Assembly (NCBI GenBank): GCA_003049485.1
Contig: PYST01000202.1
Span: 1 to 64,000, forward strand
DNA from: Ophioceras dolichostomum
Taxonomy: Eukaryota; Ascomycota; Sordariomycetes; Magnaporthales; Ophioceraceae
Reading direction: 5' to 3'
DNA: 64,000 nt
Positions within the stretch are counted from its first letter, which is position 1, and each line of letters opens with the position of its first letter. Under the pieces are notes generated by a model, which saw nothing but the letters and a program-made list of their open reading frames with translations, was not told the DNA's origin and did not search any database. Shown one piece after another: positions 21,843-32,977 of this stretch. The translations under genes and the position numbers were made by a program.

Positions 21843-23598
21843 AGACCCGAGAAGATATGCGTCCCCGCTCGCGCAACAGGCATTTCAGGAGGCATTGGAC
21901 AAATTTACCGTAGAACTCACGCGGGATAGCAGGAAAGTCGAGCTTACCAGAGGTGCGGCAGGGCTTGATGACGTTCAAGAGCTTCTCAATGTCGCCTTCG
22001 CGCAGTACTCGGACGAGCGCAAATTCCCCAAGGCGCGAAAATGGCTGCACAGAGTTGTGTCCAGGATGCACCACTATGGCAATATTATGGATGTGTTCGT
22101 CCAGCATAACCCTGAGTACGTCGCACTGGCGTGGGGTGCGATGAAGCTCGTGATCGTGGTAAGGTCATATCATCACTGCCCCGGCTCGAGCGCATATCAG
22201 GGAGAGATACGCGTCTCACTGACGCACAATTCTTCATTTCAGTCGGCGCAAAACTATGAGGAAACGATCACTCTGATTTCAAAAGCCATGTCTCGGATCG
22301 CGGACACACTGGCGCAGGTCCAGCTTGCGACGGTCCTCTATCCAACCGAGAAGATGCGCACAGCCGTTGGAGCCCTTTACGCCAGCATCATCCGCTTCTT
22401 TATTCGGGCCCACGGATTCTGCAAAGAAGGCTCTGCGCGGCGCTTACTGCACAGTCTTACTCGCCCACCCGAGCTGAGGTACAAGGATCTCCTCGCGCAG
22501 ATCGATGAAGAGGCCGGCGTCGTCGCCAGGTTGGCCAACGCCGGATCCCAGACCCAGGTCTGGGAGATGCATCGCATGATGGCCGACATGGCAAGCACCG
22601 TGGAGGCCATTAAGGCGGCCCAGGAAGCACAGACTGAGCAGGCAATGCGGTCCAACGTCCGGCTCGATACAATTCACGCGACCCAGGTCCTCCAATCCAG
22701 CACCCAGCTCAACACCAACGCCCGACTCACAGATCTGCAACTCTCCCAGATCATGGCTTTTGTCTCAGGTGCACAGAGCTCCAGCAGCAGACTATGTGAT
22801 CCACAAAAGGCTCTTAAATTTCACATACTCCTCCAGAGACGCCACACCACCAGCAGAGCCGCCGAGACCTCCAACGATTTCCGGGAATCACCCAAGCTGA
22901 CGCTCTGGTCCCGCTCCGCGGGGTCGAGAGTGGCCGTTCTGGCCGGCAACTTCCGCGCCCGCCCCGCCATGAGGGAGTTCTCAGTCGAAGTCATCCGCGA
23001 GCTACAGACCAGAGACATCCCCATTCTATGGGCCCTACCCGGACCTCCACCCACCTCTTCTAGCCAAGGGGACGGGGGAACCGCCAGACGCGGGGCGGCG
23101 TCGACGGTCGACATCCTCAAGAACCTCGTCCACCAGGCCCTGCAGGTCGACCCCAGCTCAGTCACGGAGAGCGGGATGGCCGCCCAGTGCGCGCGGTTCC
23201 AGGGTGCCACGACAGAGCTCGAGTGGCTCCGGCTGCTCGGCTCGGCACTGACCGGCCGCCGTGGGCAGGTCTACCTCGTGATCGACCTGTCCACAGTGGA
23301 CAGCGGCAGTCTTCTCGAGGGGCAGATCCCCGGGGCGCTCAGCGGCTTCCCGTCGTGGCAGACCGCCTTCGAGGCTCTGTTCGTCGAGATCTCGGCTAGG
23401 GTTCCGGGGCTCCATGTCAAGGTCCTGCTGTTGAGCGATGGAGCAGGCCGCGGGGCGCAGACTTCGGCTTCGACGAGCCAGCCGAGTGATTCTGGGGCGG
23501 TGATCCCCGTCAGGGTCACCCAACTACCGGTTCGACAGCGGAAGCACATGCTTGGGGCCGCTAGGGGTGGTGGCTACAGACGTGGGAAAGTCAGTTGA
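21843..23598 (+). CDS. DUF7708 (NLR-like) protein, 5' exon not resolved
   Basis: The coding frame is visible from about 21843, after a CCTAG acceptor-like site, and has no in-frame ATG before recognisable sequence, so at least one upstream exon is missing from this model. An 84-nt intron (22159-22242, GTAAGG...TTTCAG) is in frame and free of stops; removing it joins MKLVIV to SAQNYEET. Marks of the family are WLHRVVSRMHHYGNIMDV, QHNPEYVALAWGAMKLVI, and a later block with FHILLQRRHTT and IRELQTRDIPILWALPG. In other fungi this domain sits N-terminal to NACHT/NB-ARC and repeat domains of NLR receptors. Here no P-loop or repeats follow, so the protein is a stand-alone type. It lies head-to-head with the AAA ATPase. 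A role in signalling or recognition is inferred. Confidence 0.82.
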
Positions 23599-24522
23599 CT
23601 GTTCTGAAGGAAGATCACCTGGTACCAGGATATGGCACTGGGTTTGGATGTCCCTGTTTTGACTATTAGTAGGGATGGTTTTTGATAATGCGTTTTTGCA
23701 TGATATACTGTCGGGTATGGATGTGGCGTTAGACATTTGAAAGTGGGGACTTGTCTTTCACGACCTTCCAGGTCGGTGTTCCGGATAGCGAAACCTTTGA
23801 TTTAGTTCGTACGTTTCTATGAAGTTCCACCTACGAGACCCGGCCCATGCGACAGTTACGAGAATCACATGCACATCCGGCTTTGAGGTTTGTAAACGCC
23901 AGTTATATTACGAATATATAGGAAATTGTTGGTTCATAGTAGGTACCTGCTCACGTGGCAGCTATTGCCTCAGTCCTAAGGAATCAACTTCCAAGGCATC
24001 TACCTACCAAGTAGCCTTTATAAGGTCGCTCTCCCCACCAACGCACAGATAGCTTTCCTTTGGGAGAGAGACAGAAGAATTCAGTAGTATTATGCACGCG
24101 TGCTTGTTCCTTTCCCATTGCCTTTCCAACAGAAATATCTTAAAAACTACCTACANATGCACGCGTGCTTGTTCCTTTCCCATTGCCTTTCCAACAGAAA
24201 TATCTTAAAAACTACCTACAGGTACCTACCTACCTATGGTTGTAGCACGAAGCCGGCCTCAGGCCCCCGCATCTGCGGCTTTGCTGCCTGGCCGTTGAGT
24301 GTTCAGTTGCAGCGAGGTCGTGGCAGGAGATGATTGGAACAAGGCAGCTTGACAGGTGGGCAATCAGGTGATTTCAGTGGCAGCTCTACTCTAACTAGGT
24401 ACCCTAGGAGTGCGCGGGTGCTGTGTGAGTCTTCATTCCCTAGAAACTCCCCCATCGATCTCAATTAGATTCACTCACCGACGAGAAACACGGACAGCCA
24501 GTGCAGTGCCACAACTCTCGTG
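23599..24522. other. Intergenic containing an assembly join
   Basis: AT-richer stretch with several TACCTA-type motifs. No gene seen. It contains the N and duplicated 64-mer described separately. Confidence 0.6.
24092..24220. repeat. Two identical 64-bp copies flanking a single N
   Basis: Positions 24092-24155 and 24157-24220 are base-for-base identical, and position 24156 is the only N in the window. This pattern is typical of two contig ends that overlap but were joined with a gap character rather than merged. Confidence 0.95.
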
Positions 24523-26003
24523 ATGGGCACATATTCCCCACATTGGCACCGTGAGCCCCAGAACCGATGGATGTTCAGAAACGCACTATCCAAGATTGAG
24601 GATATCGACAGCAGCCGGCTGCAACCCGCGGATGAGGCAGTGACGAGCGATGGCGGCTATGAGTTCATCTGCAGCTACAACTGGACCAAGGATCACCAGG
24701 CGACGGTTTTCGTTCCAGGTATCATCACTAGTTTCCTTATATCTGCGAACTCTGACCACTTTCTTCCTGCAATTTCGATACTTTCTCATACTGTCCCCTG
24801 ATCCAACTCCTTGTGATTGAAAAAAAAGCTCTGTGAACTGTCGCACTCACATGTACTCCCATCGCAGGAGGGGCCCCTGTCTTCAGGACGCCCCCGCTCC
24901 CCGCCAGCCTGCCGCTCGACTCGGAGCGTGCAGGCGGCAGCAGCGCAGCCGCCCGCGCGCAGGTGCCTAAATATCCTTTCCAAGCCGTCCTTGACGCGGC
25001 GGCGATCACGTCGCCAGGCTTCCGCTTCGACCAGATCGACGTCTTAATAAGTCGGCACAGCATGCGGAAGCTTCATGGCTTTTGCTACGGGAGCGGTGCC
25101 CGGGCCAACGACTTCCGTCTCAACTTGTTCGTCGTCAGGCGCACCCTCATCGTCGAGCGACACGAGGAGACACCCTGGAACATCATTCACGGGCCACGCG
25201 CCGCCACCGGGAGCGGCCACAGTTTCGAGAAGCTCGTGTCTACCTTGCCTCTAGGGTTGGAGGACAGTTCTGGTCACCACAGGGTGTTGCGATACGATTT
25301 TGGAGGGCTCAGCTGCGCCGTGAGCTTCGAAACCGACGCTTGCTATGAGGAGGAGCGCGAGGAGGGTGACGCAGAGGTGGACGAAGCAAAGGCAAAACCA
25401 AGCAGCGCCAACTCTCCCCCTTTCGCGAGGAATGGGACCCTGGAGGAGCCTGCGGCAGTGTCGTTCTCGACCTCATTCGCTGCGCTGGCCCTCTCTCGGC
25501 CCGTTATCGCACACCAGGGAGGTCAGCGAGGCGGCAGTCCCTCCCGCAATAGTTCCTCTGCAGAGCAGCCAGACGCCGCCCTCGTCATCGTTCGTGGCAC
25601 GGGAACCCCTCACTCCAAGACCGCCGAGATCAAGACTATGTCCGTCAAAGGCAAGCTGAAGGCGATGCCACAGCTCTGGTTCGGGCGCACACCCTACCTC
25701 ATCGTAGGCAGACATCAGGGGGGTAATTTCGTCCGAGTCGCGGTGACCAAAGCGGAGGATAAGTTCGCCGAGTGGGAAGGAGATGAAATCAACCAGAGGG
25801 GGCTCCGCAAGATGGTGACGCTCCTGAACCGCCTCAGGGAGATGACAGGGAACGCGCCTGGTAAACACTCCTTTGCGACGTATGAGAAGGTACCGGGAGG
25901 CGGGCACTCACCAGTTCTGCAAGTTTTCTCTTCTTCGGATGATCGCAAGGCGCTTCCGGATGAGATTATTCAACGTGTCTGGGCTTCTGAGGTTTCTTCT
26001 TAA
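24523..26003 (+). CDS. Fungal conserved protein of the family often misnamed geranylgeranyl pyrophosphate synthetase
   Basis: Two exons, 24523-24718 and 24868-26003 (intron 149 nt, GTATCA...CGCAG, phase 1), 443 residues. The family order is seen: FICSYNW with VFVPGGAPVF (joined across the splice), PKYPFQAVLDAA, then FRFDQIDVLISRHSMRKL, a HSFEKL block, and HHRVLRYDFGGLSCAVSFETDA. A Ser/Pro-rich linker follows, then a second conserved part (MPQLWFGRTPYLIVGRHQ, FAEWEGDEINQRGLRKMV). No Asp-rich prenyltransferase motif is present, so the common database label does not fit. I infer a two-part globular protein, perhaps nuclease-like, but cannot prove it. The start is an ATG three bases after an in-frame GTG. 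Confidence 0.82.
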
Positions 26004-26353
26004 TGACAGGAACGTTGGATATTGTCAACTCTCTTTCTCGGTCGTCTGCATTTCTCACCAGGTAGCAACTATTGGCCCAAGACGTGTTATATAATCAAGT
26101 GTATCCATATTGGTCTTTTCTGTCGTAGCAGCACTGTGCGAGCAGCCCGGCGCGGGCGTTCTACCTGACTATCTCAAGACATTAGCGATGATCCTATAAG
26201 CTTTTCTCCTCTACGGATGATCGGATAACCTTAGCAAGACAGCGCAGCTCCATGGTGACGGACTTGGGGAGGGACAAGCTCCTAGCTGAATACCTCCGTC
26301 GTAGGAGCGATGCAGCACGAGGACATGGAGCTTAATTTAGCGTCTGTTGCCTG
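26004..26353. other. Convergent intergenic region
   Basis: 350 bp between convergent 3' ends. Nothing else seen. Confidence 0.6.
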
Positions 26354-27349
26354 TCAAACGGCTGCAAACTCGTCTGATGGTATATGATTCGATTCGCCAT
26401 CGCCCTCCGGTCCCCTCCTCGTCTTTTCGGATACGCCCCAGTCCCTCCTGTACCTCAGCAGCGTCCACGTGCAGCTCCCCATCACCGCTATCTCCGGGAG
26501 TGCCACCATGAGCAAGTACAGCGTGGGATTGCCACAGACGGCGTCGAAAGTCTTCTATGATTCCGGCGAGAGCGTGTCGCCGAGCAAGTAGCCGATTCGC
26601 ACCCCGAAGATGGGGGAGCAGATCACGACGCAGAGGATCTGGCGAGCCTCCTCGCGTGGAAACGTCAACCGACGCGTCCAGAAGAACGCCGAGAGAACTA
26701 CCGTTTCGGCGTATATGGCGAGGAACACGGACAGGCCGACTATCCCGAGAGGGGTGTAGGGCTCGCCGCTCGCGACGTTGCTGAGCGATGTGGCGGTCGG
26801 GTCTCGCTGGGACGTCTCGAGTATATATTCAGCCACGGAGAGGCCGACGCCTGCCCATGAGACGGTCCAGGCTACTTGGAAGAACAGCCTACTGACGGTC
26901 TCGGTTATGTGATTGCTACCAGCCAGCCGCGAAGCGAGCGTCAGCCGACTATCCACGGCGGTTACTGCTCTGGTGGTCGGCGTATCAGGGCGAGCGAACG
27001 CAGTAGGGCAGGCGTGCATGGGTACCTAGGCACATAGGCGGAAGAGGGGGTGTCAAACGGAGGGCGACCAAACTCACGCTCGATCTAGCATGCCCAACAG
27101 CACAAATATCTCCAGCATGGTCCCGAGAGCCTCGCAGGAAGACACCCCAGCCCACATCGCCGGAGTGCCATGAACAATTGTGACAAGCAGCATACCGGCA
27201 CTAGCGAGTCGTGTGAGCGCCGCCGAGCCGATACAGAGCCAGCCGTTCTTCCGCTTCCGAATCATCCAACCTGCCGCTGCGAGGAAGAACCAATAGGCAA
27301 CGAGCTGACCGAGGGCCACGCCGTGACGGTAGCCAAACCCTCCTTCCAT
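26354..27349 (-). pseudogene. DUF7702-type seven-helix membrane protein with an in-frame TAG
   Basis: Exon 1 is 27078-27349 (starts MEGGFGYRHGVALGQL, donor GTGAGT). Exon 2 begins at 26969 (CACCAG) or 26915 (GGTAG); both keep frame. The protein is a chain of hydrophobic helices with the arrangement of fungal DUF7702 proteins, ending in a RIGYLLGDTLSPES stretch. There, at 26555-26557, an in-frame TAG stops the frame. Directly after it the same frame stays open for 66 more residues and continues the family: KTFDAVCGN, then the last membrane helix (TLYLLMVALPEIAVMGS), with a TGA at 26354. No intron can remove the TAG. It is either a recent nonsense mutation, a base error or a true short form lacking the last helix. 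The rest of the gene is intact. Confidence 0.6.
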
Positions 27350-28916
27350 CAGAGAATTTTGCCGTGGTACTCCATTGCCGATCGAGTCGCGAGCGCCGAC
27401 AAAATAAGCCTGTACCGTAAAAGATGGAGAGGTACGTAAAATAGGTAGGTATGACGCCCTAGGAGGGAAGTTTGACGTCTCTAGACCAAGGGGAGTCAAG
27501 GGTGTCGGGCTCGGGAAAAGCTGATGACCACACCAAGAGCAACAATACGACACGTGCAATGCAGTGCTGGACGAGAACGTTCAACGAGAGCAGCAAGAGA
27601 AAAGAAGAGGCGAGGAGGAGAAAACGAACAAAAGAAAAGGAAAAAAAGACAGGGGCGGGTGAACCAGGACTCCGAGCGAAAGCACCTTCCAAAACCAAAA
27701 CAATGAGAGCAGAAGCAATGACGTATCTCCCATCAAGTCAATTCCCCAGGTGGCCGCGATCCCAGCGCCGCCTCCGGGCACGGAGTAACGGTAAGAGCTT
27801 CCCGTTACAAAATACTTCGTTCCCGGTTTACCTTGCTGGCACTGGCTTCAACTGGTCTCGTCGTCTACCCGCCGCTTGCCATCAAACGCCCCTGCCACAG
27901 CCGGAGAATGTGTGCCATCTCTGCGCCACGTGTTGCAGTTGTCCTCAGTTGGACACGGAGCTGAACGAAAAAAACCCGAGCAATCCAACATCGCACCTGA
28001 CAGGCGCAAACGCACAAGCGCGAGTGCGAGATCTGACGGTGAGTCTGAGGAGCGGCATGGCGCTTTGTTCGTTCTCCTCCAGCCCCAACGTGCTGAGTGG
28101 CGGGAATCAGCAGCAGGGGTGTCACGCGTGCAAGCACGTGATGATAGTGAGCATGAGACCACGCTTAGTCACGCTCGTTATACCAGTCTCCTTTGTAGTT
28201 AAATAGGTAGAGGTGCGCCCTTCCCGAAGGAGCGCACCTGGCTAATACACAACGCTCTCTCTTTTCTTTTGTACGTGGCTATTCTACGCGTCACAATGGG
28301 TGTGAGAGCCGAGAGCTCTAATAACAAGATGACCACATAAGTCCCGTCTTGACCTGATCAAAAGTCGCCTTGGTGATCCTTGGTACCTCAGGATGTTCGT
28401 AATCCTTCTGCTTGGTTGCTTGGGTCAGATTGCCTGCCAGAGTCAGTCAGCTCATGGATGTTTCTCTGTTTGCTCTGCACTGCGGCTCGCTTCTTCCTTG
28501 TGGTTGTCTGATGTCGACTACAACGCGGCGCGCTTACGGTCGGAGGAAGAACGTCGAACTCGGTCGTGTGTAACTTCGGATGATATTCTGAGGTGCGTGC
28601 GGGACGGTCCGTTGCTGGTGACCACAGCTCGTTGTGTCAGTGAATGTGACGAGCTGATGAAGGTGAAGAGTGGCGAATGATGACTATTGAACCTTGTTTG
28701 TACACGAGGCGACCACCGCGACTGACTAGAAAATCCAAAATGCCTTGACTATCGCTAACAACTGCAATATCAAACAAAAGCCCAATTATAGGCACCCTGG
28801 CGTCCCTTCTATGTACCTGACCTTCCCGTTCCTACATTTCAATTTCCCGTTTCCAGTGGACAGATTCATCAGCCTACCAATCATCATCTCGTATCATCTC
28901 ACATCATCCAACACCA
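27350..28916. other. Intergenic, no gene seen
   Basis: 1.6 kb between the DUF7702 start and the glycosyltransferase stop. A purine-rich stretch lies around 27590-27660. A long plus-strand frame (27472-28206) has no domain character. Confidence 0.5.
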
Positions 28917-30329
28917 TTACTCCGTAAACCGACGGATCTGATCCTCGACCGCACCAAACGGGTCCATCGCCTCATTCTCCCTCTTCATCTCCATCACGCG
29001 CTGCTTGTACTTCCCATCGGCCAGCACCTCGTCGACCCCGGCGCGCACCTGCTCGGGCGTCGGCTTGCCGCACCGCAGGTTGACGCCGATCCCGGACCAC
29101 TCGACGCGGGCCGTCGACTCAGACTTGTCCTCGGTGTCGCCCGCCACCACGAGCGGCACGCCGTGCACCATCGACCCCAACACGCCGCCGTACCCCCCGT
29201 TCTGCACGAAGACGTCCGCGCGCGTCAGGACGGCGTCGTAGGGGAAGTAGTCGATCACGCGCGTGTTGGACGGGACCGCGAAGTCGGCGGGAAGGGTCGC
29301 GCCGCGCACGCAGAGGATGGCCACGACGATCACGTCGTCGCGGTCCGCGAGTCCCCGGATCGTGGGCAGCAGGAGGTCCTCGTAGTCGACGGCCACCGTG
29401 CCCTGCGCGACGGCGACGACCTTCTTGCCGTCGAGGTCGGACCACCAGGACGGGTACTCGAAGGTGGGCGGGAGCTGCTTCGCGGGGACGGCGCCCGCGA
29501 ACTGGACGGACGGGTGCAGGTCGGAGCGGGGGTACTCGAAGGAGGGGGGGCACATTTGGAGGGTCACGGCGTAGTCGGTCAGCCAGAACTGGAAGACGGC
29601 CGAGTCCTCCGGGAGCTGGACGCCGAGCGACTTGAAGATCTTGGCCTGTAGCGCGTTGACCTCGGCGAAGACGACGTTGCTCATCAGGTGGTTGAGCAGG
29701 CCGTTGCGGGCGCGGCCGGACGGGGTCGAGTCGGGGGGGAGGCCCGGGCCGAAGGGTGCGGTGTCGATCGAGTTGGAGAAGTAGGGGACGATGTTGACGT
29801 TGACGACGTGGGGCGCCTTGTCGTAGCCTTTAGGTAAAGCCGCGCCCTTGATGAGCGGCATGGAGCCCATGAACAGCGTCTCGTTGACGACGATGACCTG
29901 CCGACCCGGCTTCGCGGCCCGGACGGCTTCGAGGTGGTCGCGGAGGGCGGCGTAGCGCAGGGGGATGCAGCCGATGAAGGCGTGCTTCATGTCGTACATG
30001 AGCTGCCCGATGCCGGGAGGGATGCTGTTGCGCTCGTTCATGTCAAGGCCATCCAGCATGTCGGGGATGACGGCGTGGGTCTCGACGCCGATGCGCTTCA
30101 GCTGGTCGGCGAACTGGGGGCCGGCCACGAAGGAGACCTCGAAGCCGCGCTTGACCATAGCCTCAGCGATCTGCATCAAGGGGATCGTGTGGCCTGCCGC
30201 GGAGGCTGCGGTGAAGACCAGGTGTGGCTTCTGGCCGGTGCTGCTGGAGGTGTGGTGGCCATTGCTGTGGCCGTTGCTGATGCTGTGGTTTTCAATGCCT
30301 GCGACGAGGCTGTCTGTCGTGATGGTCAT
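28917..30329 (-). CDS. GT1-family (UGT-like) glycosyltransferase
   Basis: A single exon of 470 residues, ATG start MTITTDSLVAGIEN. It has the GT-B fold pattern. An N-terminal acceptor domain starts LVFTAASAAGHTIPLMQIAE near residue 36. A linker follows, then the C-terminal nucleotide-sugar domain with KKVVAVAQGTVAVDYEDLL. The donor-binding signature (residues about 375-418) reads VQNGGYGGVLGSMVHGVPLV followed by GDTEDKSESTARVEWSGIG, the fungal counterpart of the UGT signature. Such enzymes transfer a hexose from UDP-sugar to small hydrophobic acceptors such as sterols, phenolics or xenobiotics. A catalytic His is expected in the GHTIP loop. No signal peptide or membrane helix is seen, so the protein is likely cytosolic. 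High GC and absence of introns set it apart from its neighbours, but the family is common in fungi. Confidence 0.92.
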   Translation of the reverse strand: MTITTDSLVAGIENHSISNGHSNGHHTSSSTGQKPHLVFTAASAAGHTIPLMQIAEAMVKRGFEVSFVAGPQFADQLKRIGVETHAVIPDMLDGLDMNERNSIPPGIGQLMYDMKHAFIGCIPLRYAALRDHLEAVRAAKPGRQVIVVNETLFMGSMPLIKGAALPKGYDKAPHVVNVNIVPYFSNSIDTAPFGPGLPPDSTPSGRARNGLLNHLMSNVVFAEVNALQAKIFKSLGVQLPEDSAVFQFWLTDYAVTLQMCPPSFEYPRSDLHPSVQFAGAVPAKQLPPTFEYPSWWSDLDGKKVVAVAQGTVAVDYEDLLLPTIRGLADRDDVIVVAILCVRGATLPADFAVPSNTRVIDYFPYDAVLTRADVFVQNGGYGGVLGSMVHGVPLVVAGDTEDKSESTARVEWSGIGVNLRCGKPTPEQVRAGVDEVLADGKYKQRVMEMKRENEAMDPFGAVEDQIRRFTE

Positions 30330-30577
30330 GGTAGCTGCTTGATGACGGAGTTCGTTTGAGAGAGAGGGATATGGAGTGGGGAGCTGCGTTGCGTCAAGAG
30401 AGGATATTTGGCTGGCAGTGGACGCTCTCTATATACTTGTGATGGACAGGAGAGGAGTTAGTGTAGAAGAGGGAATAATGATAGCAAGGGTGATGATGGT
30501 GATGAGAACGATGATGGTAGGGCTGATTGATGAGATACAATCTAGGACATCGGGGGAAGGGATTGCCAACGCCCTCC

Positions 30578-30583
30578 TTTATA
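30578..30583 (-). promoter_or_regulatory. TATA box-like site for the glycosyltransferase gene
   Basis: TATAAA on the minus strand about 250 bp upstream of the ATG. Position fits a promoter with a long leader; not proven. Confidence 0.35.
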
Positions 30584-32977
30584 ACCACCCGCCGTCGATG
30601 CTTGTTGTTTGTTACCTTACTACCTCGCCGGGTGGCACCGGGGGGCGGTTCACCCGGGGGCGGGCTGTGAGTGACTTCCTGGGGCGTCCTGATGTATGGC
30701 GGGTGGTGAAGGACCGGTCTCTGGTAGCCTGCACTGCGACGGCGGCAAGAGGGCCTCCAATCCGGTGCTAAGTAGGCTCCGGCCTACGACGGGCTAGCTG
30801 AATATTCCTTGAGCATGCTTCCGTAGGTCAGTTGGCAGCACTTTGAAAGCCGCTCTCCCTTGTTGGTCCCTAGCAGATAAGGGTGATTGCGCCTACACCG
30901 AATCTGACGGAAGATTTTAGCTCCAACCTTCCTCACCCAGGGGACTGGGACCGGGTTTGCCTGGTGAGGAATCGTGTCTCCAGCCTGTACATACTGGGAA
31001 CATACTTCCTTCACCAGGGAACGAAACAGTTCGCCAGTTTAAACTGAAGAATCTTCCTAGCACGGAGGGCCGGGCTCCCGGCCCAGGTGGAACTGGTGTG
31101 CAATGAAGGACAGACTTGTATGCAGTTTGCCATTTTAATTGCTAATTACGACCTAAGCATCTACAAATGCTCCATAAAGTGGCACTTAGTAACCTTACTT
31201 GCCCTCTTGTTTCTGAGCCTCCATTCCATATTATCATCGGATTGGGTCAGTCGGTCTTGAAGGGTAGCAACGATTCGGACCGGCGTTCAGGGGTTGGCCG
31301 AACCCCCACCAGGCGGAGACGGCGGCGGCCACTGATAGCCCTCGGCCCTACGAGGCAGTTTGTGTCTTCATCGTACATAGACCGCTGTGTAAAACTTCGT
31401 GTCCGACGGAGACCGTCGAAGCCGTTTGCTGATCGATTTCGTAGGTGATGCGGCAAGCGATGATTCGTTGCTGGAATCGGAAGGTTTGTCAGCTTCGTCG
31501 AAATTCTTCCAGCCTCTGGATAGCAGTCAATATTTTCTTCGCCTCCTGCAGGCTCCCTCGAGTTAGTGATGACGAGCGGTCAGCACTGGCGACGTAGGGC
31601 TGGCTGAATAATTGGCGTCAACTAAGGGTACCCCAGAAGAAACAACACAACAAAGGACGAGGAGTGAGCTCCGCCACTTTGAAGTTGGGGCAGGAGCATC
31701 CTCCTCCCCTTCGCCATGATGTCTTGAGGTTGGCATACATTTCGCCGTTCAATCGAGGCCGCCGTCACCGCCGCCGTACACATTCACACGAAATAAGCAC
31801 TACGCAACACCACGCAAAAGCGCAAGCATCTCGAGTTGTGGCTTGTCCCGCGCCAGCTCGGCCAACGTCCCTGCCCAGCAACGACCCGAGGATTGAATCG
31901 GAAAGATTGTCGTATTGAGCCATCCGACGTCTGAGTCGGCCTTCGCACCAAATATAATTGCCGGCGAGAAATAATAGAGGCTTGTAAATCCGCCCGGCGG
32001 AGAACAAAGGAGGTAGAATTTCCTAGAACGGTCGCCGCGCGCTTCCGCTTCCCGCTCAGCATCACACCTTCTCAGCTGCGGCTCGACCGCTCCACCCCAT
32101 CATCTGCATGCCGTGTCTGTGTGAACGACTTGACGATTGGATATCTGGTCGAGATACCGCCTGTCGGAGCATCTTGCAGAAGGTGATATTTTTTATTCCT
32201 CGTTTCCGGCTGGTGGCCTTGAAGGAGCAATTGGGTTTGATGGCTGCGCTAACATGCTGGGGGGATTGACTGCTGACATAGAGACACAAGCTTTCGCTTG
32301 TGTCGCTTGTTCCGATCGAGCCAATGAGACCGGCTTCTGTTGCGGGAGCTAATGCTGTGATTTCCACTAACGAACGAATCTCGAAGCTTGTCAAGCTAGA
32401 GGCTACCGATTTTAAGGGAAATGCTAACAAGTATTCAGATCGACACCTCCAGATCTCATAGGCCCATCACAAAAACCCCTTTCGTCGGCTTGAATAGTAA
32501 TCACGAATTCGACGCTGTGCGTGAATGCCTACAAAACCCTCACATCTCCTCACGGTCTCTCAAACATCACCGCGATCCCCTTGCGAGTCGACCCGTGCTT
32601 ATCACGGCGACGGACGCCATGGCCTTGGCCTTCAGGCAGACACGCGGGTTCTGCCAATGGCGTCGTCTCGGTGAGTATTGGCGGCAAGCCACAGACGTCA
32701 AACGCGCTTCATCTGTGAGACTTGGCGGATAAAGGTAGGACCTCGAGCGAGTATTTGATCCCTTCGTGTCTCTACCAACGGCTCCATGGAGTCCAGCGAC
32801 TTTCTTCATCGCCATCCTCTTTCGCCAGCTCCGTAAGCTCCGTACTGCATTAGCCACCATCAAAGCCCACTTCTCGTCTTTTCAGCCAGATCAGCTCCAG
32901 CGAGCTGCCAAGCCGGTCGGTCAAACCCCGCCACGATCGCTATTAAATCCAACGGAGAAAAAAAATCGCCCGAAAAC
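30584..32977. other. Divergent intergenic region, no gene seen
   Basis: 2.4 kb between the divergent glycosyltransferase and VOC genes. Many short frames but none with domain character. Confidence 0.5.
32941..32947 (+). promoter_or_regulatory. TATA-like site before the VOC gene
   Basis: TATTAAA 31 bp before the ATG, which would imply a very short leader if used. Confidence 0.25.

Noticed and set aside
27472..28206. 244-codon plus-strand frame
   Set aside because: Lys/Arg/Ser-rich, no domain, no homology recognised; looks like chance in a purine-rich region.
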